A stretch of DNA of 64,000 nt, from positions 928,501 through 992,500 of the forward strand of contig NZ_CP045571.1 in NCBI RefSeq assembly GCF_009662475.1, written 5' to 3'. Shown piece by piece: positions 35,153 to 44,705 of the stretch (positions are counted from its first letter, which is position 1; each line of letters opens with the position of its first letter). Below the pieces are notes generated by a model. It was given only the letters and a program-made list of their open reading frames with translations. It had not been told where the DNA came from and searched no databases. A program made the position numbers and the translations under genes. This DNA comes from Acidithiobacillus thiooxidans ATCC 19377. Its GTDB lineage: Bacteria > Pseudomonadota > Gammaproteobacteria > Acidithiobacillales > Acidithiobacillaceae.

Positions 35153-36121
35153 TCAGGCCTCTTTGGGCATATCCAGAGGAAGGGTATAAGGCAGTTTCTG
35201 CATATGTACTTCTGCGCCGTCCAAGGCTCCGACTCTGAGCATTTCTCCTGCGTTGGCCGCACGCAGGACCGCCAGTGCTGCGTACTGACCGGAACCGGAT
35301 TCTGCGGCATTGATGACCAGCCCGATGCTTTGTTCACCCATACTTTCCGCAAATATTTCGTCACCCGCCTGCAAGGGCTGATGGGCACTGACTCCATACA
35401 TCTGGTTTTTAAGTTTGCCCAGATAATGAGAACGCGCAACAATTTCCTGACCCGGATAGCAACCCTTCTTGAAATTGATTCCGCCCAGCACCTCCAGATT
35501 CAGTTCTTGCGGGATTATTTTTTCGGTGGTACCCAGGCTGATGTAAGCCACTCCCGCCTGGATGGCGGCTAAACGCCATTGAGCAACAGGCGCTTCCAGT
35601 CCACCCGATTGGGTCAGGAGATGCGTCAGATCAGCCAGTTTTTCGCGTGGGGCGATCAGCTGAAATATTTCCAGATTTGCCCAGGGCAGGCGGGTCAGGA
35701 GCCAATCATCCCGGGCGGCACCCTCATTTTCAAGTTCAGGCGTTGCACATCCCAAAGCCTTGGTCAGAAGGTCTCCAGTGCCGGCCCCATAAATAGCCAT
35801 TATTGCGTAATCGGGTTCGGCATTTTCAATGTCCAGCTTGGCCATCATCCGAAATTTGCGCAGGCGTTCTGCAACCACATCTACCAGGCTGCTGGAGAGG
35901 CTTAACCAAATATGGTCCCCGGCGCGTTGCACGTAAAAATTAGCAATCATCCGCCCTTTGGCCGTACTGTAACTGCTCCACTGTCCCTGGCCGGCACTGG
36001 TCAGGCTGCGCAGATCATTGGAGAATTGGCCCTGCAGAAATTTTTCGGCCTCCGCGCCATAGGCATGAATAAGCCCCAGTTCGCTACTCAGGAGGGAAAA
36101 TTGGATGGCGGCTGATGACAT
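35153..36121 (-). CDS. ygfZ: YgfZ, folate-binding Fe-S/tRNA-modification factor
   Basis: A GcvT-like protein of 322 residues from the ATG at 36121 (MSSAAIQFSLLSSELGLIHA). The diagnostic motif KGCYPGQEIVARSHYLG, with the conserved cysteine, lies near residue 225. YgfZ uses tetrahydrofolate and supports repair or assembly of certain Fe-S enzymes such as MiaB. A longer start at 36187 is open, but the extra 22 residues do not look conserved. The start region overlaps the divergent gene beginning at 36105, so promoters and leaders of the two must lie inside each other's coding sequence. Confidence 0.9.
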   Translation of the reverse strand: MSSAAIQFSLLSSELGLIHAYGAEAEKFLQGQFSNDLRSLTSAGQGQWSSYSTAKGRMIANFYVQRAGDHIWLSLSSSLVDVVAERLRKFRMMAKLDIENAEPDYAIMAIYGAGTGDLLTKALGCATPELENEGAARDDWLLTRLPWANLEIFQLIAPREKLADLTHLLTQSGGLEAPVAQWRLAAIQAGVAYISLGTTEKIIPQELNLEVLGGINFKKGCYPGQEIVARSHYLGKLKNQMYGVSAHQPLQAGDEIFAESMGEQSIGLVINAAESGSGQYAALAVLRAANAGEMLRVGALDGAEVHMQKLPYTLPLDMPKEA

Positions 36122-36635
36122 GAATAAAAACTCCCGATGGCTATTACAAGCAGGCCCCGATGATAGCGCGATGGCTGCCGGGGACAAAGTACTTCCTCCC
36201 CTTTCCTGTGGGAGCGTTCAGCAGCAGGCACTGCTACACAGTCTGTCCTGCTGCTTGGCGGGACTCTGTGCATTTTTGAGCATGCTGGATAATTTCCGTT
36301 TTGGGATGGCTCTGTTATTGCTGGTTATTATCTGGACATTGTGGTTTTGCCCCTGGTCAATACAAAGGCGGATGGCGCTACCGATCGTCTTGATGTCGGG
36401 ACCCGAGAATCAGTATCTGCTGCAGTTGGGCAATGGCGAACAGGTACAGGTGCAGCTGCGGGCATGGCCCTTTCTGCATCTCCGGCTGGGCGTGCTGACG
36501 CTGCGCGGCATCCACAAGCAAAAATACACGCTGATTGGTGTTTTCCCGGTCAGGGATGCGGTCTGGCGCTTGTGGCGTCTGCATCTGCGGCAGGTATGGG
36601 CCGAGCGTAAGGCTGTTCATGGTCGCGCTGGCTGA
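36105..36635 (+). CDS. YgfX-like small membrane protein
   Basis: A 176-residue protein with two adjacent membrane helices (about 45-85) followed by a soluble beta-rich domain and a Trp/Arg-rich end. This is the shape of YgfX/CptA, and the gene is divergent from ygfZ as ygfX is in enterobacteria. No sdhE (ygfY) gene lies between. The ATG at 36105 has an excellent ribosome-binding site (GGAGGG eight bases upstream) lying within the ygfZ coding sequence; ATG 36120 is an alternative. Its last 86 bases overlap the convergent end of nadB. The family call is tentative. Confidence 0.6.
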   Translation: MAADDMNKNSRWLLQAGPDDSAMAAGDKVLPPLSCGSVQQQALLHSLSCCLAGLCAFLSMLDNFRFGMALLLLVIIWTLWFCPWSIQRRMALPIVLMSGPENQYLLQLGNGEQVQVQLRAWPFLHLRLGVLTLRGIHKQKYTLIGVFPVRDAVWRLWRLHLRQVWAERKAVHGRAG

Positions 36636-38175
36636 GCATATCCTGGGGATTGTTGTGGGTGTCGGGATGATCGCTATTATAGTGACAGCCTCGGGATTCA
36701 CGCCGAAACAACGCAGAACGCAGCAGAATTTCCGCGTTTTGGCGCATATTGCGCAACTCCTGATACGCCCTGGATATGCCCGCAACGTCGCCAATCCGGG
36801 TTCGCATGCTTTCCAGTCGCTCAATGGCCTGTTGAATATCCCGATCGTTGCGAATGATGCCGCCGCTTTGCCACATCAGTTTCTGAATGTCGTGGCGCAG
36901 GATCTGGATATGGTCCTTGTAAATAGTGCGGTCATGAGTCGTTGAAAGTGGGCAGGCATGCAGGTTGCCATCCGGCTTATCTGGAAGTTGCGCCAAACCT
37001 TCCAGAGCTTCGACAATACTTGCCGCGCCGACCACACATTCCAGCAGGGAATTGCTGGCCAGGCGGTTGGCACCGTGCAGGCCCGTGGAACTGACTTCAC
37101 CGGCAGCATATAACCCGGGCACCGTGCTGCGTCCTGACTGATCTACAACAATCCCACCACAGGTGTAGTGAGCGGCGGGCACTACCGGAATGGGTTCATG
37201 CGTCAAATCGTGGCCGTGTTCAAGACAATGGGCGTATATCGCCGGAAAATGTTGACGTATCCTTTCACTGGGCTGCGCACTGATGTCCAGAGTGACATAG
37301 GCAAGTTGATTTTTTTTCATTTCGGCATCAATGGCGCGGGCCACAATATCTCTGGGAGCCAGTTCGGCACGAGGGTCGTACTGCTCCAAAAAAGTCCGGC
37401 CATCGGGAAGACGGAGCAGGGCACCTTCACCACGTAAGGCTTCCGAAAGTAAAAAGGGCGTATTATCCGGATCATAAAGGGTGGTTGGATGAAACTGGAT
37501 AAATTCAAGGTTGGCGATTTCAGCCCCGGCCCGGTAAGCCAGGGCCAATCCGTCCCCTGTAGCTACCAGTGGGTTACTGGTATGCAGGTAAAGTTGACCC
37601 GCTCCACCGCTGGTCAGTATGACAGCGCGGGCAGTCCATAATTCCGGCAAGCTGGACCCGTTTCCAAGGACCCAGGCTCCCTGACAGGATCCGTCCTGTA
37701 GCCATAAATCAGTAACAAAGTGATTTTCCATCAGGCTGATTTCAGGATGCTGACGCAGCTGCGCCAAAAGGGTGCTTTCAATGGCATGGCCGGTGGTATC
37801 CGCCCGGTGCAGAACCCGGCGCACCCGATGCCCCCCTTCGCGAGTCAAATGCCATTCACCATGCGCCTGCTGATCAAATGGCACACCCCAGTTGATGAGC
37901 TGTTGTGCCGCCGCTGGTCCGGCACGAATAATCCGTGACACCGCCGCCGGGTGACAGAGACCCGCACCGGCACCCAAGGTGTCTTCAACATGCATGGTGA
38001 TGCTGTCCTGGTTGAAGTCCATGACGGCAGCCATCCCCCCCTGGGCCCAGTCGCTGGCCGAAATTGCCGCCAGATCCTTGCTGAGAATACCTACGCTACC
38101 CAGGCGGGCAAGCCCCAATGCTGTGCTCAAGCCAGCGGCGCCGGAGCCTATAATTAAAAAATCGAAAGCGGGCAT
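36550..38175 (-). CDS. nadB: NadB, L-aspartate oxidase
   Basis: This 541-residue flavoenzyme oxidises aspartate to iminoaspartate, the first step of de novo NAD synthesis. The FAD-binding GSGAAGLSTALGLA is at the N-terminus, and the active-site regions SDWAQGGMAAV, EFIQFHPTTLY, EALRGEGALL and GLYAAGEVSSTGLHGANRLASNSLLE are all present. The protein ends with ESRGCHYNSDHPD plus about 35 further residues, with low complexity at the very end. nadA and nadC are not adjacent. The last 86 bases overlap the ygfX-like gene on the other strand. Confidence 0.95.
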   Translation of the reverse strand: MPAFDFLIIGSGAAGLSTALGLARLGSVGILSKDLAAISASDWAQGGMAAVMDFNQDSITMHVEDTLGAGAGLCHPAAVSRIIRAGPAAAQQLINWGVPFDQQAHGEWHLTREGGHRVRRVLHRADTTGHAIESTLLAQLRQHPEISLMENHFVTDLWLQDGSCQGAWVLGNGSSLPELWTARAVILTSGGAGQLYLHTSNPLVATGDGLALAYRAGAEIANLEFIQFHPTTLYDPDNTPFLLSEALRGEGALLRLPDGRTFLEQYDPRAELAPRDIVARAIDAEMKKNQLAYVTLDISAQPSERIRQHFPAIYAHCLEHGHDLTHEPIPVVPAAHYTCGGIVVDQSGRSTVPGLYAAGEVSSTGLHGANRLASNSLLECVVGAASIVEALEGLAQLPDKPDGNLHACPLSTTHDRTIYKDHIQILRHDIQKLMWQSGGIIRNDRDIQQAIERLESMRTRIGDVAGISRAYQELRNMRQNAEILLRSALFRRESRGCHYNSDHPDTHNNPQDMLSQRDHEQPYARPIPAADADATSARPHP

Positions 38176-38288
38176 TCATCGTCCTGTAGGAAATTAGTAT
38201 GAAGTCGTTGCAAGAAAACGCGCTGCTCATGATACGATGACGCGCTAACAAGGTGAAGAACGGCACCGGAACCATAAAGGAAGGCCGA

Positions 38289-38915
38289 ATGAGTAAAACA
38301 AGTGGACGCGGCACAAGTGGTGCGCTGGAAAGTGGTGCGTCCAGTGACCTGCTCCTCGTTCAGCGGGTGCAAAAAGGCGAGAAAGGGGCATTTGATCTTC
38401 TGGTTCGCAAATATCAGCACAAGGTGGTCGCCCTGGTGGGTCGTTTTGTGCGCACTCCGGAAGAAGCGGAAGATGTGGCCCAGGAAGCCTTCGTCAAAGC
38501 CTATCGGGCACTGAAGAATTTTCGCGGGGATAGCGCATTTTATACCTGGTTATATCGTATTGCCGTCAATACTGCGAAAAATCACCTGGTCGCCCAGGGT
38601 CGGCAGGTAGCTATTGTGGATGCCGAAACTGAAGATGCGGAACAATTTGCCGGTGCCGATGGACTAAGAGAGTACGATACACCTGAAGGTGTTTTGCTCA
38701 GTAAGGAATTAGCTGAACATATTGATGGTGCTTTGTCGGAATTACCGGAGGATTTGCGAACAGCAGTCACCCTGAGGGAATTTGAAGGGCTCAGTTATGA
38801 CGAAATTGCGCAGGTTATGGAGTGTCCGGTGGGTACTGTGAGGTCCCGTATTTTCAGGGCTCGTGAGGCCATTGCCAAAGTTTTGGCACCTTTGTTAGAT
38901 CAGGAACAGTCATGA
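38289..38915 (+). CDS. rpoE: RpoE-type extracytoplasmic function sigma factor
   Basis: A 208-residue sigma factor from ATG 38289, behind AAAGGAAGG. Region 2 (about 22-95) includes DLLVRKYQHKV, EDVAQEAFVKAYRAL and FYTWLYRIAVNTAKNHL; region 4 (about 145-198) includes LPEDLRTAVTLREFEGLSYD and GTVRSRIFRARE. These closely follow RpoE/AlgU. It directs the cell-envelope stress response. The order rpoE-rseA-degP supports this, and the stop overlaps the anti-sigma gene (ATGA at 38912). Confidence 0.95.
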   Translation: MSKTSGRGTSGALESGASSDLLLVQRVQKGEKGAFDLLVRKYQHKVVALVGRFVRTPEEAEDVAQEAFVKAYRALKNFRGDSAFYTWLYRIAVNTAKNHLVAQGRQVAIVDAETEDAEQFAGADGLREYDTPEGVLLSKELAEHIDGALSELPEDLRTAVTLREFEGLSYDEIAQVMECPVGTVRSRIFRAREAIAKVLAPLLDQEQS

Positions 38916-39574
38916 ACGAACAAACAAAAAAAGAGCTGATGGCCTTCATGGAAGGCGAAATGGGTCCCTTGCAGGCGAATCGTATGGCTGCCCGATTGCA
39001 AGGTGAGCAGGGCCTTCGTGATGCCTGGGAAAACCAGTACCGGGTTTCTTTTTTGCTGCAAAATGATCGCGCCGGGACGCAATGGGCTTCTGCCGGATTT
39101 GCCGACCGCGTGGCCGCACAAATAGCCGAGGAGCCCAGTATCCTGGCTCCTCGTGCCACAGTGTCACGGAGTCCCATCAGTCCTTTCTGGATGAAAGCCG
39201 GTTCAGTAGCAGCCGTGCTGGTAGTGTCGGTTACCTTGGTGGGCTTGTTACCACGCAATACGTTGACTGAAGGTCAAGGTGATCATGCAAATCTCGCGCA
39301 TTATCAGCGAACGGCATTGTTAAGCGGCACACAGAGTAGTCCTGAGGTGTTTCATCTCCGCCCCGTTGCCGATTTCAATGTTCAGGCGTCGGGTCCGGAT
39401 CTGGTGATTCAACGCGATATCAAGCGGCTCTGGATTCCAGGACACAGTAACTATCTGCCGGCTTCAGAATCAGTTTATTATCCAAACGCTGCCGGGCTGC
39501 AAAATACGGTTTATAGCCCGGCAACGGGCATCAGTAATTTTTCCAATTATAATCCTGCTGGCGGCTATCCCTAA
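38912..39574 (+). CDS. rseA: RseA/MucA-like anti-sigma factor
   Basis: This 220-residue single-pass protein has an N-terminal RseA_N-type helical domain (MNEQTKKELMAFMEGEMGPLQ..), which binds the sigma factor, a membrane helix at about 91-112 and a periplasmic domain. Site-1 and site-2 cleavage would be expected to release RpoE under envelope stress. It is translationally coupled to rpoE. An rseB/mucB homologue is missing between it and the protease gene, so periplasmic control may be simpler than in E. coli. Confidence 0.88.
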   Translation: MNEQTKKELMAFMEGEMGPLQANRMAARLQGEQGLRDAWENQYRVSFLLQNDRAGTQWASAGFADRVAAQIAEEPSILAPRATVSRSPISPFWMKAGSVAAVLVVSVTLVGLLPRNTLTEGQGDHANLAHYQRTALLSGTQSSPEVFHLRPVADFNVQASGPDLVIQRDIKRLWIPGHSNYLPASESVYYPNAAGLQNTVYSPATGISNFSNYNPAGGYP

Positions 39575-39671
39575 AATATCGACGTCAAATTGTTGCCAAC
39601 ATGCCCGGATACCGAGATGATATGCAGGGTATCCGAATAAGTGATAAATCGTGGTTGGGAGGGAGTGTACT

Positions 39672-41159
39672 TTGAATAATCGTGTGCTGCTTAGACAGCG
39701 CCCAATGGTGGCGCTATGTGTGGGATTGGCTTTGGGTGTGGGTGGAATGCTTCCGGTTGCGGCTGTTGCGGCCCCAACGCAGGCGTCAATGGTTGCGCTT
39801 CCTGACTTTACGCCTATTGTGAAGCAATATGGTCCTGCGGTTGTGAACATCAGTACCACGGAAACCAAGGTGGCCCGCAGTGCTGGTTCGCCATTTCCGC
39901 CCAATTCACCGCTCAACCAGTTTTTTGCCCCTTTTTTCGGTGCGCCGGGACAACCGGGTAGTGATCAGGGAGAAGGTGCGGCTCCCGGTCATAAGTATCA
40001 GGTCCAATCGCTGGGTTCCGGCTTTATTGTCAGCCCGGACGGTTACATTGTCACTGCTGCGCACGTGGTCAAGGGTGCCCAGAAAATCATCGTCAGCCTC
40101 ACCAATCATCACCAGTACACGGCCCATCTGGTGGGCCTGTCTACCCGTATGGATGTGGCCCTGCTTAAAATTGATGCCAATAATCTGCCGACGGTTCAGA
40201 TTGGTGATTCCGGCAAGCTCGAAGTAGGGCAGTGGGTACTGGCAGTAGGTTCTCCTTTTGGTTTTGAGAACAGCGTGACTCAGGGAGTCGTCAGTGCTAC
40301 TGCCCGGCCATTGCCGGATGACCCCTATATTCCCTTCATCCAGACCGATGTACCCATCAATCCGGGTAATTCCGGTGGTCCGTTGTTTAACATGCGCGGT
40401 CAGGTCATTGGGATTAATGACCAGATTTATACCAACAGTGGCGGTTACATGGGTTTATCTTTTTCGATCCCCATCAATGTAGCCATGGATGCGGTCAAAC
40501 AACTCAAGCTGCATCAGAAGGTACATTTCGGCTGGCTGGGCGTAATGATTCAGGATGTCAGCATGGATCTCGCCAAATCCTTTCACATGAAAGAACCGAT
40601 AGGGGCCCTGGTATCCCAGGTAGTGCCCGATGGCCCCGCTGCCAAGGCAGGGTTGCGGCCCGGTGACGTGATTGTTTCCTTTGACGGACATGCCATCTAT
40701 AACTCGGGCCAGTTGCCGCCCATGGTTGGAGCCCTGCCTGCTGGTTACAAGGCAAAACTGGGAATTATTCGGGATGGTAAGCCCATGATCCTGAATATTG
40801 TCGTTGAAAGCCTGCCCGGGGATATGGACAAAGCGGCGGACAAGACAGCTGCTCCTGATGTTCAAACCCAGAAAGGTGAAATCAAGCGGCTGCATATTGA
40901 AGTGGGCCCGTTGACGGCAGAAGCCCGCAAGCAACTGAACGTCAATACTGGCGTGCTGGTTTTGGGCGTCGCACCGGGGGTTGCGGCGGAAGCAGGCATT
41001 CGCCCGGGAGACGTCATTCTTCAGGTGGCGCAACAGCCCGTCAATAACGTCAGTACATTGCAAAAGCTGGTAGCTTCCCTGCCTGCCGGGCAGCCAGTTC
41101 CCGTACTGGTGCGTCGTGGTGACGGTAGCTTCTATATAGTGCTTTCACTTCCGCACTGA
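39672..41159 (+). CDS. degP: DegP/MucD-like periplasmic serine protease
   Basis: The product has 495 residues from TTG 39672, chosen because GGGAGGGAG sits six bases upstream and the protein then starts with a clean signal peptide (to about AVAA, residue 34). The catalytic triad is His 131 (TAAHVV), Asp 161 (RMDVALL) and Ser 234 (GNSGGPL). Two PDZ domains follow (about 270-370 and 400-490). It degrades or refolds damaged periplasmic proteins. Its place after rpoE-rseA parallels mucD in Pseudomonas. A strong terminator follows. Confidence 0.92.
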   Translation: MNNRVLLRQRPMVALCVGLALGVGGMLPVAAVAAPTQASMVALPDFTPIVKQYGPAVVNISTTETKVARSAGSPFPPNSPLNQFFAPFFGAPGQPGSDQGEGAAPGHKYQVQSLGSGFIVSPDGYIVTAAHVVKGAQKIIVSLTNHHQYTAHLVGLSTRMDVALLKIDANNLPTVQIGDSGKLEVGQWVLAVGSPFGFENSVTQGVVSATARPLPDDPYIPFIQTDVPINPGNSGGPLFNMRGQVIGINDQIYTNSGGYMGLSFSIPINVAMDAVKQLKLHQKVHFGWLGVMIQDVSMDLAKSFHMKEPIGALVSQVVPDGPAAKAGLRPGDVIVSFDGHAIYNSGQLPPMVGALPAGYKAKLGIIRDGKPMILNIVVESLPGDMDKAADKTAAPDVQTQKGEIKRLHIEVGPLTAEARKQLNVNTGVLVLGVAPGVAAEAGIRPGDVILQVAQQPVNNVSTLQKLVASLPAGQPVPVLVRRGDGSFYIVLSLPH

Positions 41160-41177
41160 AGCATAGAGAAATCGTCC

Positions 41178-41206
41178 GGGGCTGGTGTATGTACCAGCCC
41201 TTTTTG
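41178..41206 (+). terminator. Intrinsic terminator after degP
   Basis: An 8-bp perfect stem GGGCTGGT (41179-41186) with ACCAGCCC (41193-41200) and a 6-base loop is followed by TTTTTG. It closes the rpoE-rseA-degP unit and separates it from lepA. Confidence 0.88.
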
Positions 41207-41262
41207 TTATGGTGTCGATCAAGACAGTGAGACCTGTCAGGTTGTCAGGGATTTAAGGGTAT

Positions 41263-43065
41263 ATGACTGAGCAGCAACATATTCGTAACTTTTCCATCAT
41301 TGCCCATGTGGACCACGGTAAATCCACGCTTGCTGATCAGTTTATCCGCTTGTGCGGTGCCCTGACCGAGCGGGAAATGTCCAGTCAGGTACTGGATACC
41401 ATGGATATTGAAAAAGAACGGGGCATTACTATCAAGGCGCAAAGTGTGCGTCTGCAATTCAAGGCCAAAGATGGACAGGAATATCAGTTCAATTTGATTG
41501 ATACGCCAGGTCATGTGGATTTTTCCTATGAAGTGAGCCGTTCCCTGGCAGCCTGTGAAGGGGCTTTGCTGGTGGTAGATGCCTCCCAGGGGGTGGAAGC
41601 CCAAAGTGTGGCTAATTGCTACACGGCTTTGGAGCATGATCTCGAAATTGTTCCGGTGCTCAATAAAATTGATCTTCCAGCGGCAGATCCGGCCCGGGTG
41701 CGTACGGAAATTGAGGAAATTGTCGGACTCCCCGCTGATGACGCCATTGAAGCCAGCGCCAAGGAAGGCATCGGTATTCGCGAGATCCTCGAAAAAGTGG
41801 TTGAACGGATTCCGGCTCCTCAAGGCGATGCCAACGCCCCTTTGCAGGCGCTCATCATCGACTCCTGGTTTGACAATTATCTGGGTACCGTGGTGCTGGT
41901 GCGGGTCATGAACGGATCCATCCGGCCCGGTCAGCGGATTGTGACCATGGTTGGCCAGAAAAATTATGTGGTTGAAAAGGTAGGGGTTTTTACTCCAAAG
42001 TCGCTCATCGTGCCGGCACTGGAAACAGGGGCCGTGGGGTTTGTTATCGCCGGAGTCAAAAGTATTGAAGGCGCGCGGGTAGGCGATACCCTGACTGAAC
42101 AGGATCGGCCAGCGTCTCAGGCCTTGCCGGGATTTCGCGAGGTGCAACCGCAAGTGTTTACCGGCTTGTATCCAGTTGATTCATCCGATTATGAGGATTT
42201 TCGTGAAGCTTTGCAGAAATTGCGTCTGAATGATGCGGCCCTGCAATTTGAACCCGAAACTTCGCAGGCTTTGGGCTTTGGCTTCCGTTGTGGGTTTCTC
42301 GGCTTACTCCATATGGAAATTGTTCAGGAACGCCTGGAACGGGAATATCAGCTCGAACTCATCAGCACCGCACCCACCGTGGTTTATCAGGTGATTACCA
42401 CCGATGGGCAGACTCTGAAAATCTCCAATCCCGCAGAATTACCCCCTGTTCAGAAAATCGCCGATTTTCAGGAGCCGGTCATCAGCGCCAATATTCTGGT
42501 ACCGGAAACCTATCTGGGGCCGGTGATTGCCTTGTGCGAAGAACGGCGTGGCCAGCAGAAAAACATGCAATTTACCGGTGGGCAGGTGATGTTGCGCTAT
42601 GACTTGCCCCATAATGAGGTGGTCCTGGACTTTTTTGATCGTTTGAAATCGGTTAGTCGCGGTTACGCCTCCATGGATTACGAGTTTGCCCGTTTTGAAA
42701 GCGGCCCACTGGTTAAAATGGATATTTTGATTAATGGCGAAAAGCTGGACGCCCTGTCCTGGATTGTCCATCGCGATGTTTCCGAGCGTCGCGGGCGTGA
42801 GCTGGTTACCCGTTTACGTGAACTTATTCCCCGACAAATGTTCGAAGTGGCCATACAAGCGGCGATTGGTGCCCGAATTATTGCCCGTGAATCCGTCAAG
42901 GCAATGCGTAAAAACGTCCTTGCCAAATGCTATGGTGGAGATATTTCCCGCAAACGAAAATTGCTGGAGAAGCAGAAAGAGGGCAAAAAGCGTATGAAAC
43001 AGGTTGGACACGTGGAAATTCCGCAAGAAGCTTTTCTGGCGGTACTCAAGAGCGATAAACGCTAA
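41263..43065 (+). CDS. lepA: LepA, translation elongation factor 4
   Basis: A 600-residue translational GTPase, with G1 [10 protein letters not shown]2 RGITI (in [11 protein letters not shown]), G3 DTPGHVDF and G4 NKID. The unique C-terminal domain ends [33 protein letters not shown], the LepA signature. EF-4 can back-translocate ribosomes and matters in ribosome biogenesis and stress. It heads the usual lepA-lepB-rnc-era-recO order. Confidence 0.97.
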   Translation: MTEQQHIRNFSIIAHVDHGKSTLADQFIRLCGALTEREMSSQVLDTMDIEKERGITIKAQSVRLQFKAKDGQEYQFNLIDTPGHVDFSYEVSRSLAACEGALLVVDASQGVEAQSVANCYTALEHDLEIVPVLNKIDLPAADPARVRTEIEEIVGLPADDAIEASAKEGIGIREILEKVVERIPAPQGDANAPLQALIIDSWFDNYLGTVVLVRVMNGSIRPGQRIVTMVGQKNYVVEKVGVFTPKSLIVPALETGAVGFVIAGVKSIEGARVGDTLTEQDRPASQALPGFREVQPQVFTGLYPVDSSDYEDFREALQKLRLNDAALQFEPETSQALGFGFRCGFLGLLHMEIVQERLEREYQLELISTAPTVVYQVITTDGQTLKISNPAELPPVQKIADFQEPVISANILVPETYLGPVIALCEERRGQQKNMQFTGGQVMLRYDLPHNEVVLDFFDRLKSVSRGYASMDYEFARFESGPLVKMDILINGEKLDALSWIVHRDVSERRGRELVTRLRELIPRQMFEVAIQAAIGARIIARESVKAMRKNVLAKCYGGDISRKRKLLEKQKEGKKRMKQVGHVEIPQEAFLAVLKSDKR

Positions 43066-43084
43066 AAAGGAAGGAAAAACGTCA

Positions 43085-43876
43085 ATGGATTTTACTTTGG
43101 GTTTGTTTCTGGCGGTGCTGTTATCTGGTCTGATCTGGCTGGTAGATATTGTTTTTCTGCGGCGCAGGCGCGACAAGGAAACCCGTGAGTCTCTCATTGT
43201 AGAATATGCGCGCAGTTTTTTTCCGGTGCTGCTCGTTGTCTTTTTAATTCGTTCCTTTCTGTTTGAACCGTTCCAGATCCCATCGGGCTCAATGATTCCA
43301 ACCCTTCGGGTCGGTGACTTTGTTCTGGTCAACAAATTTCAGTGGGGTTTGCGACTACCCCTGATTCATACCCCCTTAACCCGGGGCAGCCCGGTAGAAG
43401 CCGGAGATATCATGGTGTTTCGTTATCCCAAAAATCCCCGTATTGATTATATCAAACGGGTGATTGGTCTTCCTGGCGATACAATCGAAGTGAAGGGTAA
43501 TGACCTCTACATCAACGGCAAACTGGTTCCGCAAAAATTTATCGGGAATTTTAATTACCGTCCAGAAGGACAGGGTGCCGAGGGCATGGTCATTCCCACC
43601 AAGGAATATGCCCAGGAATTGGGTGGCCACCATTTTCACATTATCGAGTTTGATACGCCGGAAGCCCAGATGGATTTTGGACCCTATAAAGTCCCCCCCC
43701 ATTCCTATTTCATGATGGGAGATGACCGTGACAACAGTAATGACAGTCGTTTCTGGGGTGTAGTGCCAGAGCGCAATATTGTCGGTAAAGCCATGTTCGT
43801 CTGGTTTTCCTGGGATGCAGAAGACTGGTCTATTCGTTGGAAGCAGATTGGCCGTTCGCTGGATGGACAGCATTAA
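43085..43876 (+). CDS. lepB: LepB, signal peptidase I
   Basis: The product has 263 residues from ATG 43085, behind AAGGAAAAAC. Two N-terminal membrane helices (about 4-25 and 43-61) precede the catalytic domain. The Ser/Lys dyad is Ser 69 in IPSGSMIPTL and Lys 124 in YIKRVIGLPGD; MMGDDRDNSNDSRFWG is the box E motif. It removes signal peptides on the outer face of the inner membrane. It follows lepA by 19 bases. Confidence 0.96.
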   Translation: MDFTLGLFLAVLLSGLIWLVDIVFLRRRRDKETRESLIVEYARSFFPVLLVVFLIRSFLFEPFQIPSGSMIPTLRVGDFVLVNKFQWGLRLPLIHTPLTRGSPVEAGDIMVFRYPKNPRIDYIKRVIGLPGDTIEVKGNDLYINGKLVPQKFIGNFNYRPEGQGAEGMVIPTKEYAQELGGHHFHIIEFDTPEAQMDFGPYKVPPHSYFMMGDDRDNSNDSRFWGVVPERNIVGKAMFVWFSWDAEDWSIRWKQIGRSLDGQH

Positions 43877-43961
43877 TTCTTGTTGAATACACTTGCATAA
43901 AGCATCGTTGGCGTCTAACTAGCGGGCATAAGTCCATCCAGAATTTCGGGAGATTCCTTCA

Positions 43962-44378
43962 ATGCAAGTTTATAATCCATTCGTCCGCAAGTTCGGCAGT
44001 CTGCCCCAAAACACTGCTGAGCGACTATCACCGGAGGCTGGCATCGGTCTTATCGGGGTGATTTTCTGGATTTTGATGCTGGTACTGGCCATTGCTTTTG
44101 TCGTGAAAGTGATGCCCAGCTACTATGATTACTGGTCCTTACAAAACATCGTCAAGCAACAGGCGCAAGAGGCCGGACCCGAAGAATCCGCCGGACAAAT
44201 ACTCTACAATCTGAACGGAAGACTGGGTGTCGCCATGATCCATATTCCACAAAAAGACATTGTTATTGAAAAAGCGGGCTCTGGACCGGTTTTGATTACT
44301 GTTACCTATGACAAAATAGTGCCTTTGGCAGGAAATATGAGCCTGCTTCTGCATTTCCAGGCAAAGGGCGGTCACTGA
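43962..44378 (+). CDS. DUF4845 membrane protein
   Basis: This 138-residue protein has one membrane helix (about 22-50, GIGLIGVIFWILMLVLAIAFVVKV) and a small periplasmic domain. DUF4845 proteins are regularly found between lepB and rnc in beta- and gammaproteobacteria, and the family has no established function. ATG 43962 is used; the spacing to lepB is 85 bases. Structured element copy 3 starts 9 bases after its stop. Confidence 0.85.
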   Translation: MQVYNPFVRKFGSLPQNTAERLSPEAGIGLIGVIFWILMLVLAIAFVVKVMPSYYDYWSLQNIVKQQAQEAGPEESAGQILYNLNGRLGVAMIHIPQKDIVIEKAGSGPVLITVTYDKIVPLAGNMSLLLHFQAKGGH

Positions 44379-44387
44379 AGCCTTTGT

Positions 44388-44584
44388 CTGAAAGCAGTCG
44401 TGGTCCGGGAAACTTTTTGCTCCATTGTTCCTTGCCTGTTGTTCTAAGACTCATCCTGCTGTCAGGAGAGAACTCGCCCTACGGGCTCAAACAGCTCTCC
44501 TGACGGGGGCTGGATTTCGCCAAGAACAACAACGGCTCAGAACAAAAGTCGCTGCAAAGCCTCCCGGACCAAGACCGCTTTCAG
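44388..44584 (+). repeat. Structured intergenic element, copy 3 (197 bp)
   Basis: The core is nearly identical to copies 1 and 2. The GTCAGGAGAG/CTCTCCTGAC stem is unchanged; the inner hairpin loop differs (GCCC-TAC-GGGC instead of TTT) but its stem is kept. The terminal stem (CTGAAAGC ... TGGTCCGGGA opposite TCCCGGACCA ... GCTTTCAG) is similar to that of copy 2, with several mismatches. It lies between the DUF4845 gene and rnc, so it is probably transcribed within or at the end of an operon. Confidence 0.87.
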
Positions 44585-44705
44585 GAATATTCAAGATCAG
44601 CTCAGCGCATCACCAGCCTCTGTAGTTTCTTTTGGAGTATTCGCGACCTGTTCTTTCCGTGTATGATAGCGCTTTTTTTGTTTCAAAATAACTGAGAATG
44701 GGGTT

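Noticed and set aside
38178-38288. Sigma-E autoregulated promoter before rpoE
   Set aside because: No convincing GAACTT/TCTGA-like pair was visible in the 113-base divergent gap with nadB; only weak sigma-70-like hexamers.
44632-44667. Possible rnc promoter with TATGAT at 44662-44667
   Set aside because: The -10 is reasonable, but no -35 box lies at an acceptable distance, so it was not listed as a feature.
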